Shown: piece by piece, positions 35,303-43,842 of the stretch
Position numbering within the stretch: the first letter of the stretch is position 1
Layout of the letters: every line of letters starts with the position of its first letter
Assembly: GCA_963768945.1 (NCBI GenBank)
Contig: CAVYJW010000008.1
Coordinates: forward strand, 620,001 to 684,000
Origin: RYN-230 sp963768945
GTDB taxonomy: Bacteria > Actinomycetota > Actinomycetes > Streptosporangiales > Streptosporangiaceae
DNA length: 64,000 nucleotides
Direction of reading: 5' to 3'
Program-made: the position numbers and the translations under genes
Notes under the pieces: generated by a model
Told to the model about the DNA's origin: nothing
Seen by the model: the letters and a program-made list of their open reading frames with translations, nothing else
The model's database searches: none

Positions 35303-36172
35303 TCACGGCCGCCGGGCCACCCCTGCGTATCCCCAGCGTGAGCCGTCACTGTCCGCGAGCTGGGGATCCTCGGCTCCCCACTCCCCCATGAAGACCAGCC
35401 GCGGGGCCTCACCGGGCCAGGGCGAGACGAGCTCCAGCCCGGTGAAGAAGCGCTCCACCTCGGCCCGGGGTCGCAGGTGGATGTTCTCGGTGGCCCGTTT
35501 GTACACCGACAGGCCGGTCCGCACCCCCCGTTCGGGCACGTTGTCCGCGGTGACGTGGGACAGCGCGAGGTAGCTGCCCGGCGCCAGGGCCTGCGTGTAG
35601 CGGGCCACCAAGCCCCAGGGGTCGGAGTCGTCGGACACGAAGTGCAGGACCGCGGTCATCAGCAGCCCGACCGGCTCGGTGAAGTCGATCAGCGCCTGCA
35701 ACTGCCGGCTGCCCAGCACCCGGTCAGGCTCTCGCAGGTCGGCGAAGACAAAGCTGGTGAAGCGGCTGTCGGTCAGCAGCTCCCCGGCGTAGGCGCGGAC
35801 CATCGGGTCGTTGTCCACGTACACCACGCGAGCGTCGGGCGCGACGGCCCGGACGACCTGGTGGGTGTTGCCCTGGGTCGGCAGCCCGGAGCCAATGTCG
35901 ACGAACTGGCTGATCCCGCCCTGCGCCGCCAGCCATTTCGCGGCCCGCTGGTGAAACCCGCGGTTGGACCAGGCCATGTCGGAGATCTCGGGCAGGTCTT
36001 TGCGGATCAGCTCCGCTGCCTGCCGGTCGGCCGGGAAGTTGATGCTGCCGCCGAGGTAGTAGTCATACAGGCGGGCGGGGCTGGGCACCGCAGGGTCCAC
36101 GCCCGGCGGGACAGGCGGTGGCTCCTCGTCACCTGTGGCGCCCGGCCGCCGCGGATCACGCCCCCCCGTCAT
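35303..36172 (-). CDS. DUF574 SAM-dependent methyltransferase
   Basis: 289 residues, ATG after GGGAGG. Family signature PSPARLYDYYLGGSINF, then NRGFHQRAAKWLA, SAM site FVDIGSGLPTQGNTH, VVYVDNDPMVRAYA and VLHFVSDDSDPWGLV. DUF574 enzymes are abundant in Streptomyces-like genomes and often sit beside DUF397 or HTH genes, substrate unknown. Followed by the DUF397-like gene. Confidence 0.93.
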   Translation of the reverse strand: MTGGRDPRRPGATGDEEPPPVPPGVDPAVPSPARLYDYYLGGSINFPADRQAAELIRKDLPEISDMAWSNRGFHQRAAKWLAAQGGISQFVDIGSGLPTQGNTHQVVRAVAPDARVVYVDNDPMVRAYAGELLTDSRFTSFVFADLREPDRVLGSRQLQALIDFTEPVGLLMTAVLHFVSDDSDPWGLVARYTQALAPGSYLALSHVTADNVPERGVRTGLSVYKRATENIHLRPRAEVERFFTGLELVSPWPGEAPRLVFMGEWGAEDPQLADSDGSRWGYAGVARRP

Positions 36173-36219
36173 GACACCTCCCACACTGTCCGCTCACAGT
36201 GTGACACGCTCCGTGTGCT

Positions 36220-36870
36220 TCAGGATCCCAGTTGCTCAGCTGCCCGCGCCCGGGAGGCACCACGCCCGGAGGCACCGCGCACGGAGGCACCGCGCCGCAC
36301 GCAGTCCCGCAGATGATCATCGACGACTCCGCAGGCCTGGAAGGTGGCGTAAACCGTAACCGGGCCAGTGAATGAGAACCCGCGGGCCCGCAGTACCCGG
36401 GCCAGCGCCTTCGATGCAGGTGTCCAGGCGGCTACCTCGGCCATGGTGACCGGCCCGGCGGACGCGGCCGGCCGATCCTCCGCATAGCCCCAGACCAGCG
36501 CGGCCAGGCCGCCCGGGACCGCCAGTGCGGCCCGGGCATTCCCGATGACGGCCGTGATCTTGGCCCGGTTCCTGATGATGCCCGCGTCACCGAGCAGCCT
36601 GGTCACGTCGTCCGGGCCGAATTCTGCCACCACGGCCGGATCGAAACCCGCGAACGCGGCGCGGAAGTTCTCCCGCTTGCGCAGGATCGTCAGCCACGAC
36701 AGGCCAGCCTGGAAGGCCTCCAGGCTCAGTCGCTCGAAGATCCCCCGGTCATCGCGGACCGGCCGACCCCACTCCTCGTCGTGATAGGCAAGGTACTCCT
36801 GGGCCGACAGCGCCCACGGGCAGCGCAGCTGCCCGTCCGGGCCGGGCTCCGGCCGGCCCGGGTCACTCAT
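36220..36870 (-). CDS. tag: DNA-3-methyladenine glycosylase I
   Basis: Removes 3-methyladenine from alkylated DNA. 216 residues: CPWALSAQEYLAYHDEEWG holds a zinc Cys and the family start, then GLSWLTILRKRENFRAAFAG (catalytic Glu region), FDPAVVAEFG and a C-terminal zinc site with His/Cys in ATFQACGVVDDHLRDC. The ATG overlaps the ancestral stop of the DivIVA-like gene (GATGAGTGA). In the sequence as given the upstream frame is open into it, giving a potential 415-residue fusion. The last 20 residues are Arg/Gly/Ala repeats. Confidence 0.93.
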   Translation of the reverse strand: MSDPGRPEPGPDGQLRCPWALSAQEYLAYHDEEWGRPVRDDRGIFERLSLEAFQAGLSWLTILRKRENFRAAFAGFDPAVVAEFGPDDVTRLLGDAGIIRNRAKITAVIGNARAALAVPGGLAALVWGYAEDRPAASAGPVTMAEVAAWTPASKALARVLRARGFSFTGPVTVYATFQACGVVDDHLRDCVRRGASVRGASGRGASRARAAEQLGS

Positions 36871-37467
36871 CGCGGCTGGCGGCCGCTTCCTCGGAGCGCG
36901 GCGCTGACCCGTTGGGCGCTGACCCGGCTTCCCCCGGCCCGGGCGCGTCCAGACCGGGCTGGACCGGACCGGGCACGTCCAGACCGGACGGGACCGGACG
37001 GGCACGTCCAGACCGGACGGGACCGGACCGGGCACGTCCAGACCGGACGGGACCGGACCGGGCACGTCCAGACCGGGCGCGGGCGCGCCCGGGCCGGGCC
37101 GGGCCAGGCCGGGCCGGTCGGCGCGGGCCCCGGCCGATCTCGAGCGGGCCAGCAGGGCCGCGGCCGCGACGGCCGGATGGCTGCCGGTGGCTGAGCGGAA
37201 CTCGGCAAGCTGCTGGCGGAGCACCGCGATCTCGACATCGCGCTCGGCGATGACCTGCGCCACCCGGCTCAGCGCCTCGTCGGTGACCTGCATGTTGTAG
37301 CCCCAGAACGCCGACGGGGGCCGCAGCATCGCCACGTCGGCAGCGGTCATCACGTCAGGCGGGACGTAGTCCGTGGCGAACTCGGCCATCTCGCCACCGT
37401 GGCCCATCGCCACGCCCACCACGCCGGCAAGAATGACCACCCCGGCCAGTAGCAACAGAATCGGCAC
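36863..37467 (-). CDS. DivIVA-domain membrane protein with frameshifted repeat tail
   Basis: N-terminal membrane helix (MPILLLLAGVVILAGVVGVA), then a DivIVA-like segment (FWGYNMQVTDEALSRVAQVI and AERDVEIAVLRQQLAEF) as in Rv1209 upstream of tagA. The tail is built on 30-bp repeats encoding GLDVPGPVPS. One repeat has only 29 bases, after which the frame reads RSRPVWTCPVRSSPVW and runs without stop into tag. With the missing base restored, the protein ends EEAAASRDE at a stop overlapping the tag start. Coordinates given are for that restored gene. Confidence 0.75.
36941..37089. repeat. 30-bp tandem repeat array with one 29-bp copy
   Basis: The core GGGCRCGTCCAGACCGG starts at 36941, 36971, 37000, 37030 and 37060, so spacings are 30, 29, 30, 30. 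The 29-base unit reads GGACGGG where others have GGACCGGG. Confidence 0.92.
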
Positions 37468-37529
37468 AATAAGAATCGTCCCACGCCTGGCGCCCGCCGA
37501 CGTCCAGGAACAGCCGGCAGGCGCGGATT

Positions 37530-38336
37530 TCAGTCCCCGATGACGGGCGCGTCCTCAGGCTCGGCCGACCCGGCCAGGCCAGCATCGGTGCCATTGCGCT
37601 GCGAGTGGGCCTCCTGGATGATGCGCACCACCTCGGCCGGATCATCCTCCACCGTAAGCAGGTCATCGTCCCCGGGCGAGATGTACCCGCGGGCCAGCAC
37701 CGTGTCATGGATCCACGACAGCAGGCCGGACCAGTAGTCGCTGCCGACCAGCACGATCGGGAATTTCGTTATTTTCCCGGTCTGCACCAGCGTGAGCGCC
37801 TCGAACAGCTCATCCAGCGTGCCGAAGCCGCCGGGCAGCACCACGAGCGCCTGCGAATACTTGATGAAAACAGTCTTGCGGACGAAGAAGTAGCGGAACT
37901 CCAGCCCGATCTCGACGTAGTCGTTCAGGCCCATCTCCATGGGCAACTCGATGCCCAGTCCCACCGAGACCCCGCCAACAGTGGTAGCCCCCTTGTTGGC
38001 GGCCTCCATGACCCCGGGGCCGCCCCCGGTGATCACGGCGTACCCAGCCTCGGCCAGCCCCGCCCCGATGCGCTCGCCCAGCTCGTACTCGCGGCTGCCG
38101 GGCCGGGCCCGGGCCGAGCCGAAGACGGAGACCGCCGGGCCGAGCTCGGCGAGCAGCCCGAAGCCCTCCACGAACTCGGCCTGGATCCGAAGCACCCGCC
38201 ACGGGTCGGTGTGCACCCAGTCGCTGGGCCCGCGCTTGTCGAGCAGTCGCTGGTCGGTGGTGGTCTTGGGGATGAAGTCGCCGCGCAGCAGGGCGGGCCC
38301 CTGGCGGCGGATCCGGCGACGTGACTCAGGTTGCAC
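37530..38336 (-). CDS. LOG family protein (TIGR00730, nucleotide 5'-monophosphate phosphoribohydrolase)
   Basis: 268 residues. Rossmann-like fold with the LOG signatures GGGPGVMEAANKGA and PGGFGTLDELFE, containing the catalytic Arg/Glu pair region. Members release a free base (cytokinin or other purine) from its 5'-monophosphate; Rv1205 in M. tuberculosis is the synteny counterpart. The N-terminal 40 residues (RRIRRQGPALLRGDFIPKTT) are as in actinobacterial homologues. Cytosolic. Confidence 0.92.
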   Translation of the reverse strand: MQPESRRRIRRQGPALLRGDFIPKTTTDQRLLDKRGPSDWVHTDPWRVLRIQAEFVEGFGLLAELGPAVSVFGSARARPGSREYELGERIGAGLAEAGYAVITGGGPGVMEAANKGATTVGGVSVGLGIELPMEMGLNDYVEIGLEFRYFFVRKTVFIKYSQALVVLPGGFGTLDELFEALTLVQTGKITKFPIVLVGSDYWSGLLSWIHDTVLARGYISPGDDDLLTVEDDPAEVVRIIQEAHSQRNGTDAGLAGSAEPEDAPVIGD

Positions 38337-38430
38337 CCTTCGATCCTGCCACGTGGGATCTCCAGGTCAGCAGACCCGCCTCGGTAACACGGACGCCGGG
38401 CCGCCCGCCACCGCCCCGGGCCACCCGCCG

Positions 38431-38520
38431 CCCGGCCACGCGCCTCCCGGCCACCCGCCGCCCGGCCACGCGCCTCCCGGCCACCCGCAGCCCGGCCACG
38501 CGCCTCCCGGCCGCCCACCC
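38431..38520. repeat. Three tandem 30-bp repeats
   Basis: Unit CCCGGCCACGCGCCTCCCGG plus CCACCCGCCG, in the 308-base gap between the divergent LOG and lysozyme-like genes. The gap otherwise shows nothing I can assign. Confidence 0.88.
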
Positions 38521-38644
38521 GCCGTCCGGCCGACGTTCCCGCCCCGTCAGCAGCCGGCATCGTCAGGGTCAAGGGTTCGTGTGCGCGTGCGCACATGCGG
38601 TGGTCTGGGTCACTCCCGTCAGATCGCGCCGGTAGCTTCTGCAT

Positions 38645-39532
38645 GTGCCCAACAGCCGGCCGCGCCCTCTACGCCCGCGACGCCAGAAAACCAGGCGCCG
38701 CGCGGTCATCGCGACCAGCCTGCTCCTCGTCCTCACCGCCGGCACCTACCTGGCGGTGCGCGCGCTCGTGCCGGTGATCGGGCCGGTGCTGGCCGGGTCA
38801 GGATGCTCGGCGGCCTCCGGGCACCAGTCGGTGCTGCTCGATACGCAGCAGGCCAGCATCGCGTCCACCATCGCGGGTGTCGCACATCAGCAGTCCATGC
38901 CCCGCGCGGCGGTCACCATCGCCTACGCGACGGCGATGCAGGAATCCAAGCTGCACGACCTGACCTACGGGGACATGGACTCGGTCGGCGTGTTCCAGCA
39001 GCGGCCCTCCCAGGGCTGGGGACCCGCCAGGCAGCTGGAGAACCCGGTCTACGCGACGACCAAGTTCTTCCGCGCCCTGAAGGACGTCCGCGGCTACCAG
39101 AGGATGCCCGTGTACCAGGCGGCCCAGGCGGTGCAGCGCAGCGCGGACGGATCGGCGTACATCCAGTACGAGGGGATGGCGGCGGAGATGGCCGGCGCGT
39201 TCACCGGCCAGCACGGGCACGCGGTCTACTGCTGGGCCGACCCCGCGGGTCCGCACCACCCCGACATGGCCCGCATCACCGAGGGGCTGACCAGCACCTT
39301 CGGCCAGGCCACCGCGGACCTGGCCGTGTCCGGGCCGCGCCACACCATGCAGGTGCGGATCGGGCACCCGAAGCTCGGCTGGGAGGTGGCGTCCTGGCTG
39401 GTGACCCACGCCAGCAAGTACGGCATCCACCAGGTGCGGTTCGGCGGGTACCAGTGGCGCGCCGCCTCCGGCACCAGGGGCTGGGTGCGTGACGCGGGCG
39501 CACCGCGAGCAGGCACCATCCAGCTGAGCTGA
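38645..39532 (+). CDS. Membrane-anchored lysozyme/transglycosylase-like protein
   Basis: 295 residues. A basic start (PRPLRPRRQKTRRR) precedes one membrane helix (AVIATSLLLVLTAGTYLAV), placing the rest outside the cell. The domain at residues 75-170 has ATAMQESKLHDLTYGDMDSV and FQQRPSQGWG, the Glu-containing pattern of lytic transglycosylase (lysozyme-like) folds with GVFQQR as in goose-type enzymes. Database entries often call homologues heavy-metal transporter without basis. A peptidoglycan-cutting role is inference. Confidence 0.75.
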   Translation: MPNSRPRPLRPRRQKTRRRAVIATSLLLVLTAGTYLAVRALVPVIGPVLAGSGCSAASGHQSVLLDTQQASIASTIAGVAHQQSMPRAAVTIAYATAMQESKLHDLTYGDMDSVGVFQQRPSQGWGPARQLENPVYATTKFFRALKDVRGYQRMPVYQAAQAVQRSADGSAYIQYEGMAAEMAGAFTGQHGHAVYCWADPAGPHHPDMARITEGLTSTFGQATADLAVSGPRHTMQVRIGHPKLGWEVASWLVTHASKYGIHQVRFGGYQWRAASGTRGWVRDAGAPRAGTIQLS

Positions 39533-39665
39533 TAGCCTGCGGCCGGCCGGTGAAACTGACGGCCCCCGGGCCCGAGCGCGGCCGCCTTCGCGACATACTT
39601 GCCCAGGACCGGGATACTGGGAGGCCCCAGACCCACCGGGATAATGCCGGAAGAGGAGTTCCGAC

Positions 39666-39992
39666 GTGACGTACATCATTGCGCAGCCCTGTGTCAACGT
39701 CCTCGACAAGTCCTGCATCGAGGAATGCCCCGTCAACTGCATCTACACGGGCGAGCGCATGCTCTACATACACCCTGACGAGTGCGTGGACTGCGGCGCC
39801 TGCGAGCCCGTCTGCCCGGTCGAGGCGATCTTCTATGAGGATGACGTGCCCGACCAGTGGAAGGACTTTTACAAGGCCAACGTGGAGTTCTTCGCTGACC
39901 TCGGCTCGCCTGGCGGTGCCTCCAAGGTCGGGAAGATCGACAAGGACCACCCGATCGTGGCGGCGTTGCCTCCGCAGGGAGAGGCGAGCTGA
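39666..39992 (+). CDS. fdxA: Seven-iron ferredoxin
   Basis: 108 residues from a GTG. [3Fe-4S] and [4Fe-4S] cysteines: QPCVNVLDKSCIEECPVNCI and CVDCGACEPVCPVEAIFYED. C-terminal extension (KVGKIDKDHPIVAALPP) as in actinobacterial FdxA/FdxC. Electron carrier for cytochromes P450 and other redox enzymes. Overlaps the start of dapC by four bases. Confidence 0.95.
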   Translation: MTYIIAQPCVNVLDKSCIEECPVNCIYTGERMLYIHPDECVDCGACEPVCPVEAIFYEDDVPDQWKDFYKANVEFFADLGSPGGASKVGKIDKDHPIVAALPPQGEAS

Positions 39993-41140
39993 CCCTCGCG
40001 GCCCGGCTGCCCCGGTTCCCCTGGGATCTGCTCGCTCCCTGCGGCCAGATAGCCCGGGCTCATCCGGACGGGATCGTGGACCTGTCCGTGGGCACCCCCG
40101 TGGACCCCGTCCCGCAGGTGGTGCAGGATGCGCTCCGCGCGGCGGCCGACACCCCCGGTTACCCCGCTACCCACGGCACCCGCGCACTGCGCGAGGCGGC
40201 AGCCGGGTGGCTGGCCCGCCGCCACGGGGTGACGGTCGAGCCTGACGCGGTGCTGCCGGTGATCGGCACCAAGGAGTTCATCGCCTCGCTCCCGGCCCTG
40301 CTCGGCTGCGGCCCCGGGGACACGGTCGTCTACCCGGAACTGGCCTACCCGACCTACGACATCGGTGCCCGGCTGGCGGGCGCCGATGCGGTGGCCGGGG
40401 ATGCGCTCCCGCCTGCCGCCCCCGCGCCCGGCCCCGGCTTTTCCGCAACGAAGACCACCACGTCCACTGCCCCCGGCCCGGTCCGCCTGGCCTGGGTGAA
40501 CTCACCCAGCAACCCCACCGGGCGGGTGCTCAGCGCCGGGCAGCTGGCCGCGGCGGCGCGGGCGGCCCGGGAACGGGGTGCGGTCCTGGCCTCGGACGAG
40601 TGCTACATCGGGCTCGGCTGGACGGCGGAGCCGGTGTCCGTGCTGCACCCGGAGGTGTGCGGCGGGTCGTTCGACGGCCTGCTCGCGGTCCACTCGGTGT
40701 CCAAGCGCTCCAACCTGGCTGGTTACCGGGCAGGCTTCGTCACCGGTGACCCGGCGCTCGTCGCGGAGCTGCTGGAGATCCGCAAACACGCCGGGATGAT
40801 GATGCCCGCCCCGGTGCAGGCCGCGATGGCCGCGGCGCTCGGCGACGACGAGCACGCCGAGCGGCAGCGTGAGGTGTACGCGGCCCGCCGCGACCAGCTC
40901 CGGGCCGCCCTGGAGAAGGCCGGCTGGACGATCACTCACTCCGAGGCGGGCCTGTACCTGTGGGCCTCCCGCCCCGGGCTGGACTGCTGGTCGTCGGTAC
41001 GGCTGCTCGCCGAGGCGGGCATCCTCGTCGCTCCCGGCGAGTTCTACGGCCCGGCCGGCGCCCAGCACATCCGGGTGGCTCTCACCGCCACCGACGAGCG
41101 CGTGGCCGCCGCCGCCCGCCGCCTGGCCACGCTCCCCTGA
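39989..41140 (+). CDS. dapC: Succinyldiaminopimelate transaminase (probable non-AUG start)
   Basis: PLP enzyme of the lysine/diaminopimelate pathway. No ATG or GTG is found in frame before the fold-start residues LPRFPWDLLAPCGQIARAHP, which homologues have. A CTG overlapping the fdxA stop (CTGA), with GGGAGAGG 4 bases upstream, gives exactly the expected N-terminus. A GTG at 40076 would cut off 29 conserved residues. PLP Lys is in SVSKRSNLAGYRAGF, and WVNSPSNPTGR is the class I signature. A Pro/Ala/Thr insert (about residues 138-162) interrupts the domain. fdx-dapC pairing is usual in actinomycetes. Confidence 0.88.
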   Translation: MTLAARLPRFPWDLLAPCGQIARAHPDGIVDLSVGTPVDPVPQVVQDALRAAADTPGYPATHGTRALREAAAGWLARRHGVTVEPDAVLPVIGTKEFIASLPALLGCGPGDTVVYPELAYPTYDIGARLAGADAVAGDALPPAAPAPGPGFSATKTTTSTAPGPVRLAWVNSPSNPTGRVLSAGQLAAAARAARERGAVLASDECYIGLGWTAEPVSVLHPEVCGGSFDGLLAVHSVSKRSNLAGYRAGFVTGDPALVAELLEIRKHAGMMMPAPVQAAMAAALGDDEHAERQREVYAARRDQLRAALEKAGWTITHSEAGLYLWASRPGLDCWSSVRLLAEAGILVAPGEFYGPAGAQHIRVALTATDERVAAAARRLATLP

Positions 41141-41152
41141 CCAACGCCGCCT

Positions 41153-41266
41153 CGCGTGCCGGCGGCCCTCGCACCCGGCACCACCCGCCGGCCGCCTCTC
41201 CACCCTCGCCTGAGCAACGTCGGCCCGCGTGCCGGCGGCCCTCGCACCCGGCACCACCCGCCGGCC
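41153..41266. repeat. Exact 41-bp direct repeats, 73 bp apart
   Basis: CGCGTGCCGGCGGCCCTCGC plus the next 21 bases occur at 41153-41193 and 41226-41266 without a mismatch. They occupy the 266-base gap between dapC and the Uma2 gene. No coding sequence supported there. Confidence 0.9.
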
Positions 41267-41406
41267 CTCTCCCAGCCGCGCCGCCTGCCCGGCGGGTTCG
41301 TCCTACTGCGACACCAGCCCCGCCGCCCTCTCCGGCCGCGGCGGGACATCCCCGGACCTGTCGGACTCACCTGGCACGCTTGCTGGCGTGAAGAAAGGAG
41401 GGGACC

Positions 41407-41976
41407 ATGACAGCTGTGACGAGTCCCAGCGATGTCGCCCACCCCTTCACGGTCGCCGACCTGGAGGGGATGCCGGATGACGGTCGCCGGTACGAACTTA
41501 TCGACGGGGAGCTCCTGGTGAGCCCGGCCCCAGGCTGGGCGCACCAAGAGGCGGTAATGGCCCTGGCCATCCTGCTGCGCCAGGCCTGCCCGGCCGGGCT
41601 CCGGGTGCTGCCCGCCCCATTCGCGGTGCGCCCCGACAAGTTCAACGAGGTACAGCCCGACGTCCTGGTGGCCCGGTATACCGACCTCACCGAGGACGAC
41701 CTGCCCCGGGCCCCGGTACTGGCCGTCGAGGTGATCTCGCCCACGAGCCGTCTCCGCGACGCCCACCTGAAGAAGGCGGTCTACGCCCGGCTCGGCTCCG
41801 CCTCGTTCTGGCTGGTTGACCCGGCCCGGGCCAAGCCCACGCTGACCGTGTTCGAGCTGGCCGGCAGCGCCTACCGGGAGGTGGCCTGCGTAGCTGGTGA
41901 GGAGCCGTGGACGGCGACGCGGCCGTTCCCGGTCCGGGTGGTCCCGGCCGACCTGGTCCGCGGCCTGCGGCCCTAG
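41407..41976 (+). CDS. Uma2 family endonuclease-like protein (DUF820)
   Basis: 189 residues with a strong site (GGAGGGG) before the ATG. Restriction-endonuclease-like fold: RYELIDGELLVSPAPG, VQPDVLVAR (metal Asp), VLAVEVISPTSRLRD (E-x-x motif) and KKAVYARLGSASFWLVDP. Abundant in actinomycetes and cyanobacteria; nuclease activity is presumed from fold, role unknown. Flanked by repeats on both sides, consistent with recent insertion. Confidence 0.9.
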   Translation: MTAVTSPSDVAHPFTVADLEGMPDDGRRYELIDGELLVSPAPGWAHQEAVMALAILLRQACPAGLRVLPAPFAVRPDKFNEVQPDVLVARYTDLTEDDLPRAPVLAVEVISPTSRLRDAHLKKAVYARLGSASFWLVDPARAKPTLTVFELAGSAYREVACVAGEEPWTATRPFPVRVVPADLVRGLRP

Positions 41977-41978
41977 GC

Positions 41979-42065
41979 GCCGCTGGTCCGCACCCGGCGT
42001 CATCCGCCGTTGGTCCGCACCCCAGACGTCACCCGCCGCTGGTCCGCACCCCAGACGTCACCCTG
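41979..42065. repeat. Three imperfect 33-bp tandem repeats
   Basis: Units of the form GCCGCTGGTCCGCACCCCAG plus ACGTCACCC follow the Uma2 stop and fill the gap to cysS. Confidence 0.75.
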
Positions 42066-42118
42066 CCGATGGCCCGGGCACCGCCGGAGCCGCCCGGGGC
42101 CCCTCATAGGCTGTCGGT

Positions 42119-43588
42119 GTGCTCCGCCTCTATGACACCCGGACCAGGCAGGTCGAGACGATCGAGCCCGCCCGCCGCGGCCGGCTCAGCGTCTACAGCT
42201 GCGGGCCGACGGTCTACCGCCCGGCCCACGTCGGAAACCTGCGGTCCTACCTGCTGGCCGACCTGATCCGGCGCACCGCCGGGCGGCACCGGCTGCTGGT
42301 CACGAGCTGCCAGAACATCACCGACGTCGGGCACCTGGTCGATGACACCGAGATCGATCCCGAGGGCGAGGACAAGGTCGTGGTCCAGGCCCAGGCCGAG
42401 GGGAAAAGCCCGCTCGACCTCGCCCGGTACTACGAGGAAGCGTTCCACGCCGACTGCGCCGCGCTGAACATCCACCCGGCCGACACGTACCCGCGGGCCT
42501 CGGAGTGCATCGGCATGATGATCGACCTGATCGCACGGCTGATCGACACGGGCCACGCCTACCCGGTGCCCAGCGGCTCGGTATATTTCGACGCCCGGTC
42601 CTTCCCCGGCTACGGCGAGCTGTCCGGCAACCGGCTGGCTGACCTGCGGCCCGGCCACCGCAGCGCGGCCCGTGCTCGCCAGTCCAGTGCTGGCCAGCCC
42701 CGCGCTGGCCAGTTCAGTGCTGGCCAGCAGGGTGTGGACCCCGACAAGCGCTTCCACGCGGACTGGGCCCTGTGGAAGCCCGCGCGAGCGGGGCGGGAAT
42801 TGACCTACGACTCCCCCTGGGGCACCGGCTTCCCGGGCTGGCATACCGAGTGCTCAGCCATGTCACTGCACTACCTGGGCGAGACTATCGACGTGCACAC
42901 CGGCGGCATCGACCTGCGCTTCCCGCACCACGAGGACGAGCGTGCCCAGTCCAACTCGGTGACCGGCCATGAGGTGATACAGCACTGGGTGCACGGCGAG
43001 CACCTCCTGTTCGAAGGCCGGAAGATGGCCAAGTCCACCGGCAACGTGGTGCTGCTGGCTGACCTCCCCGCCCGGGGGCTGGATCCGCTGGCGCTGCGGT
43101 TCGCGTTCCTGGATCACCGCTACCGCCAGCAGCTGAACCTGACCTGGGCGGTGCTGGAGGCCGCGGACCGGACTGTGCGGCGGTGGCGGGAGCGGGTGGC
43201 CGAGTGGGCCCGCTCGCCCAGCAAGGCGATGTGCGCGCAGTACGTGAGCGAGTTCACCGCGGCATTCGACGACGACCTGGACACCCCGGCGGCGCTGCGG
43301 GTCCTGCGCAGCCTGGAGAAGGACAGCGAGATCCCGCCGGGGTCCAAGTTCGAGACGTTCGCCTACGCCGACCACCTGCTCGGCCTGGACCTGGCGCGCG
43401 ACATCGGCCGGGAACCGGCGCCGAGGCCGCTCCCGGACCGCGCGGCGCAACTGCTGGAGGCGCGCGCCGCCGCCCGGGCCGCCGCCGACTGGACCACCGC
43501 GGACGGGCTCCGCGACCAGCTGGGCACCCTCGGCGTCACGGTCACGGACACGCCACACGGCCAGACCTGGACCGTCCGCACCCCCTGA
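42119..43588 (+). CDS. cysS: Cysteine--tRNA ligase
   Basis: Class I synthetase of 489 residues that charges tRNA-Cys. Zinc Cys in VYSCGPTVY, HIGH motif as PAHVGNL, WHTECSAMSL and GGIDLRFPHHEDE with the other zinc ligands, KMSKS as KMAKSTGN. Anticodon-binding C-terminus present, so not the truncated MshC of mycothiol synthesis. In the loop near residues 186-207 three 15-bp repeats insert SSAGQPRAGQFSAGQQG. The usual cysS neighbours ispD/ispF are not here, so this could be a second copy. Confidence 0.9.
   Translation: MLRLYDTRTRQVETIEPARRGRLSVYSCGPTVYRPAHVGNLRSYLLADLIRRTAGRHRLLVTSCQNITDVGHLVDDTEIDPEGEDKVVVQAQAEGKSPLDLARYYEEAFHADCAALNIHPADTYPRASECIGMMIDLIARLIDTGHAYPVPSGSVYFDARSFPGYGELSGNRLADLRPGHRSAARARQSSAGQPRAGQFSAGQQGVDPDKRFHADWALWKPARAGRELTYDSPWGTGFPGWHTECSAMSLHYLGETIDVHTGGIDLRFPHHEDERAQSNSVTGHEVIQHWVHGEHLLFEGRKMAKSTGNVVLLADLPARGLDPLALRFAFLDHRYRQQLNLTWAVLEAADRTVRRWRERVAEWARSPSKAMCAQYVSEFTAAFDDDLDTPAALRVLRSLEKDSEIPPGSKFETFAYADHLLGLDLARDIGREPAPRPLPDRAAQLLEARAAARAAADWTTADGLRDQLGTLGVTVTDTPHGQTWTVRTP
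42680..42724 (+). repeat. Three in-frame 15-bp repeats inside cysS
   Basis: CAGTCCAGTGCTGGC, CAGCCCCGCGCTGGC and CAGTTCAGTGCTGGC. They share the GCTGGC core with repeats in the broken gene near 23.7 kb. Confidence 0.88.
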
Positions 43589-43842
43589 CCCGCAACGCCG
43601 ACCGGGCCCGTGCTGACCTGCGCCAACGCTGCTGCGGAAACAACCCTTTTCATGTCGCCCGTGCTACGCGAATGTTACAGCGGTGTATCCGCGCGCCCGT
43701 TCGTCCTAACACGCAACGATTCTCCGGGTTTAGCCAGAACTTCACAACGAATCTCCGCGTAGTCGCAGGTCCTGCGCACTTCTATGCGGTACCGCAGACC
43801 ATACGCTGGGAGAGCCGATGCATGGCGCCGAGAGGAGGCTCG

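Noticed and set aside
36220..37467. Genuine natural DivIVA-Tag fusion as the normal gene form
   Set aside because: The short repeat unit and the exact overlap of the ancestral stop with the tag start argue for two genes with an indel; kept as a finding rather than a firm fusion call.
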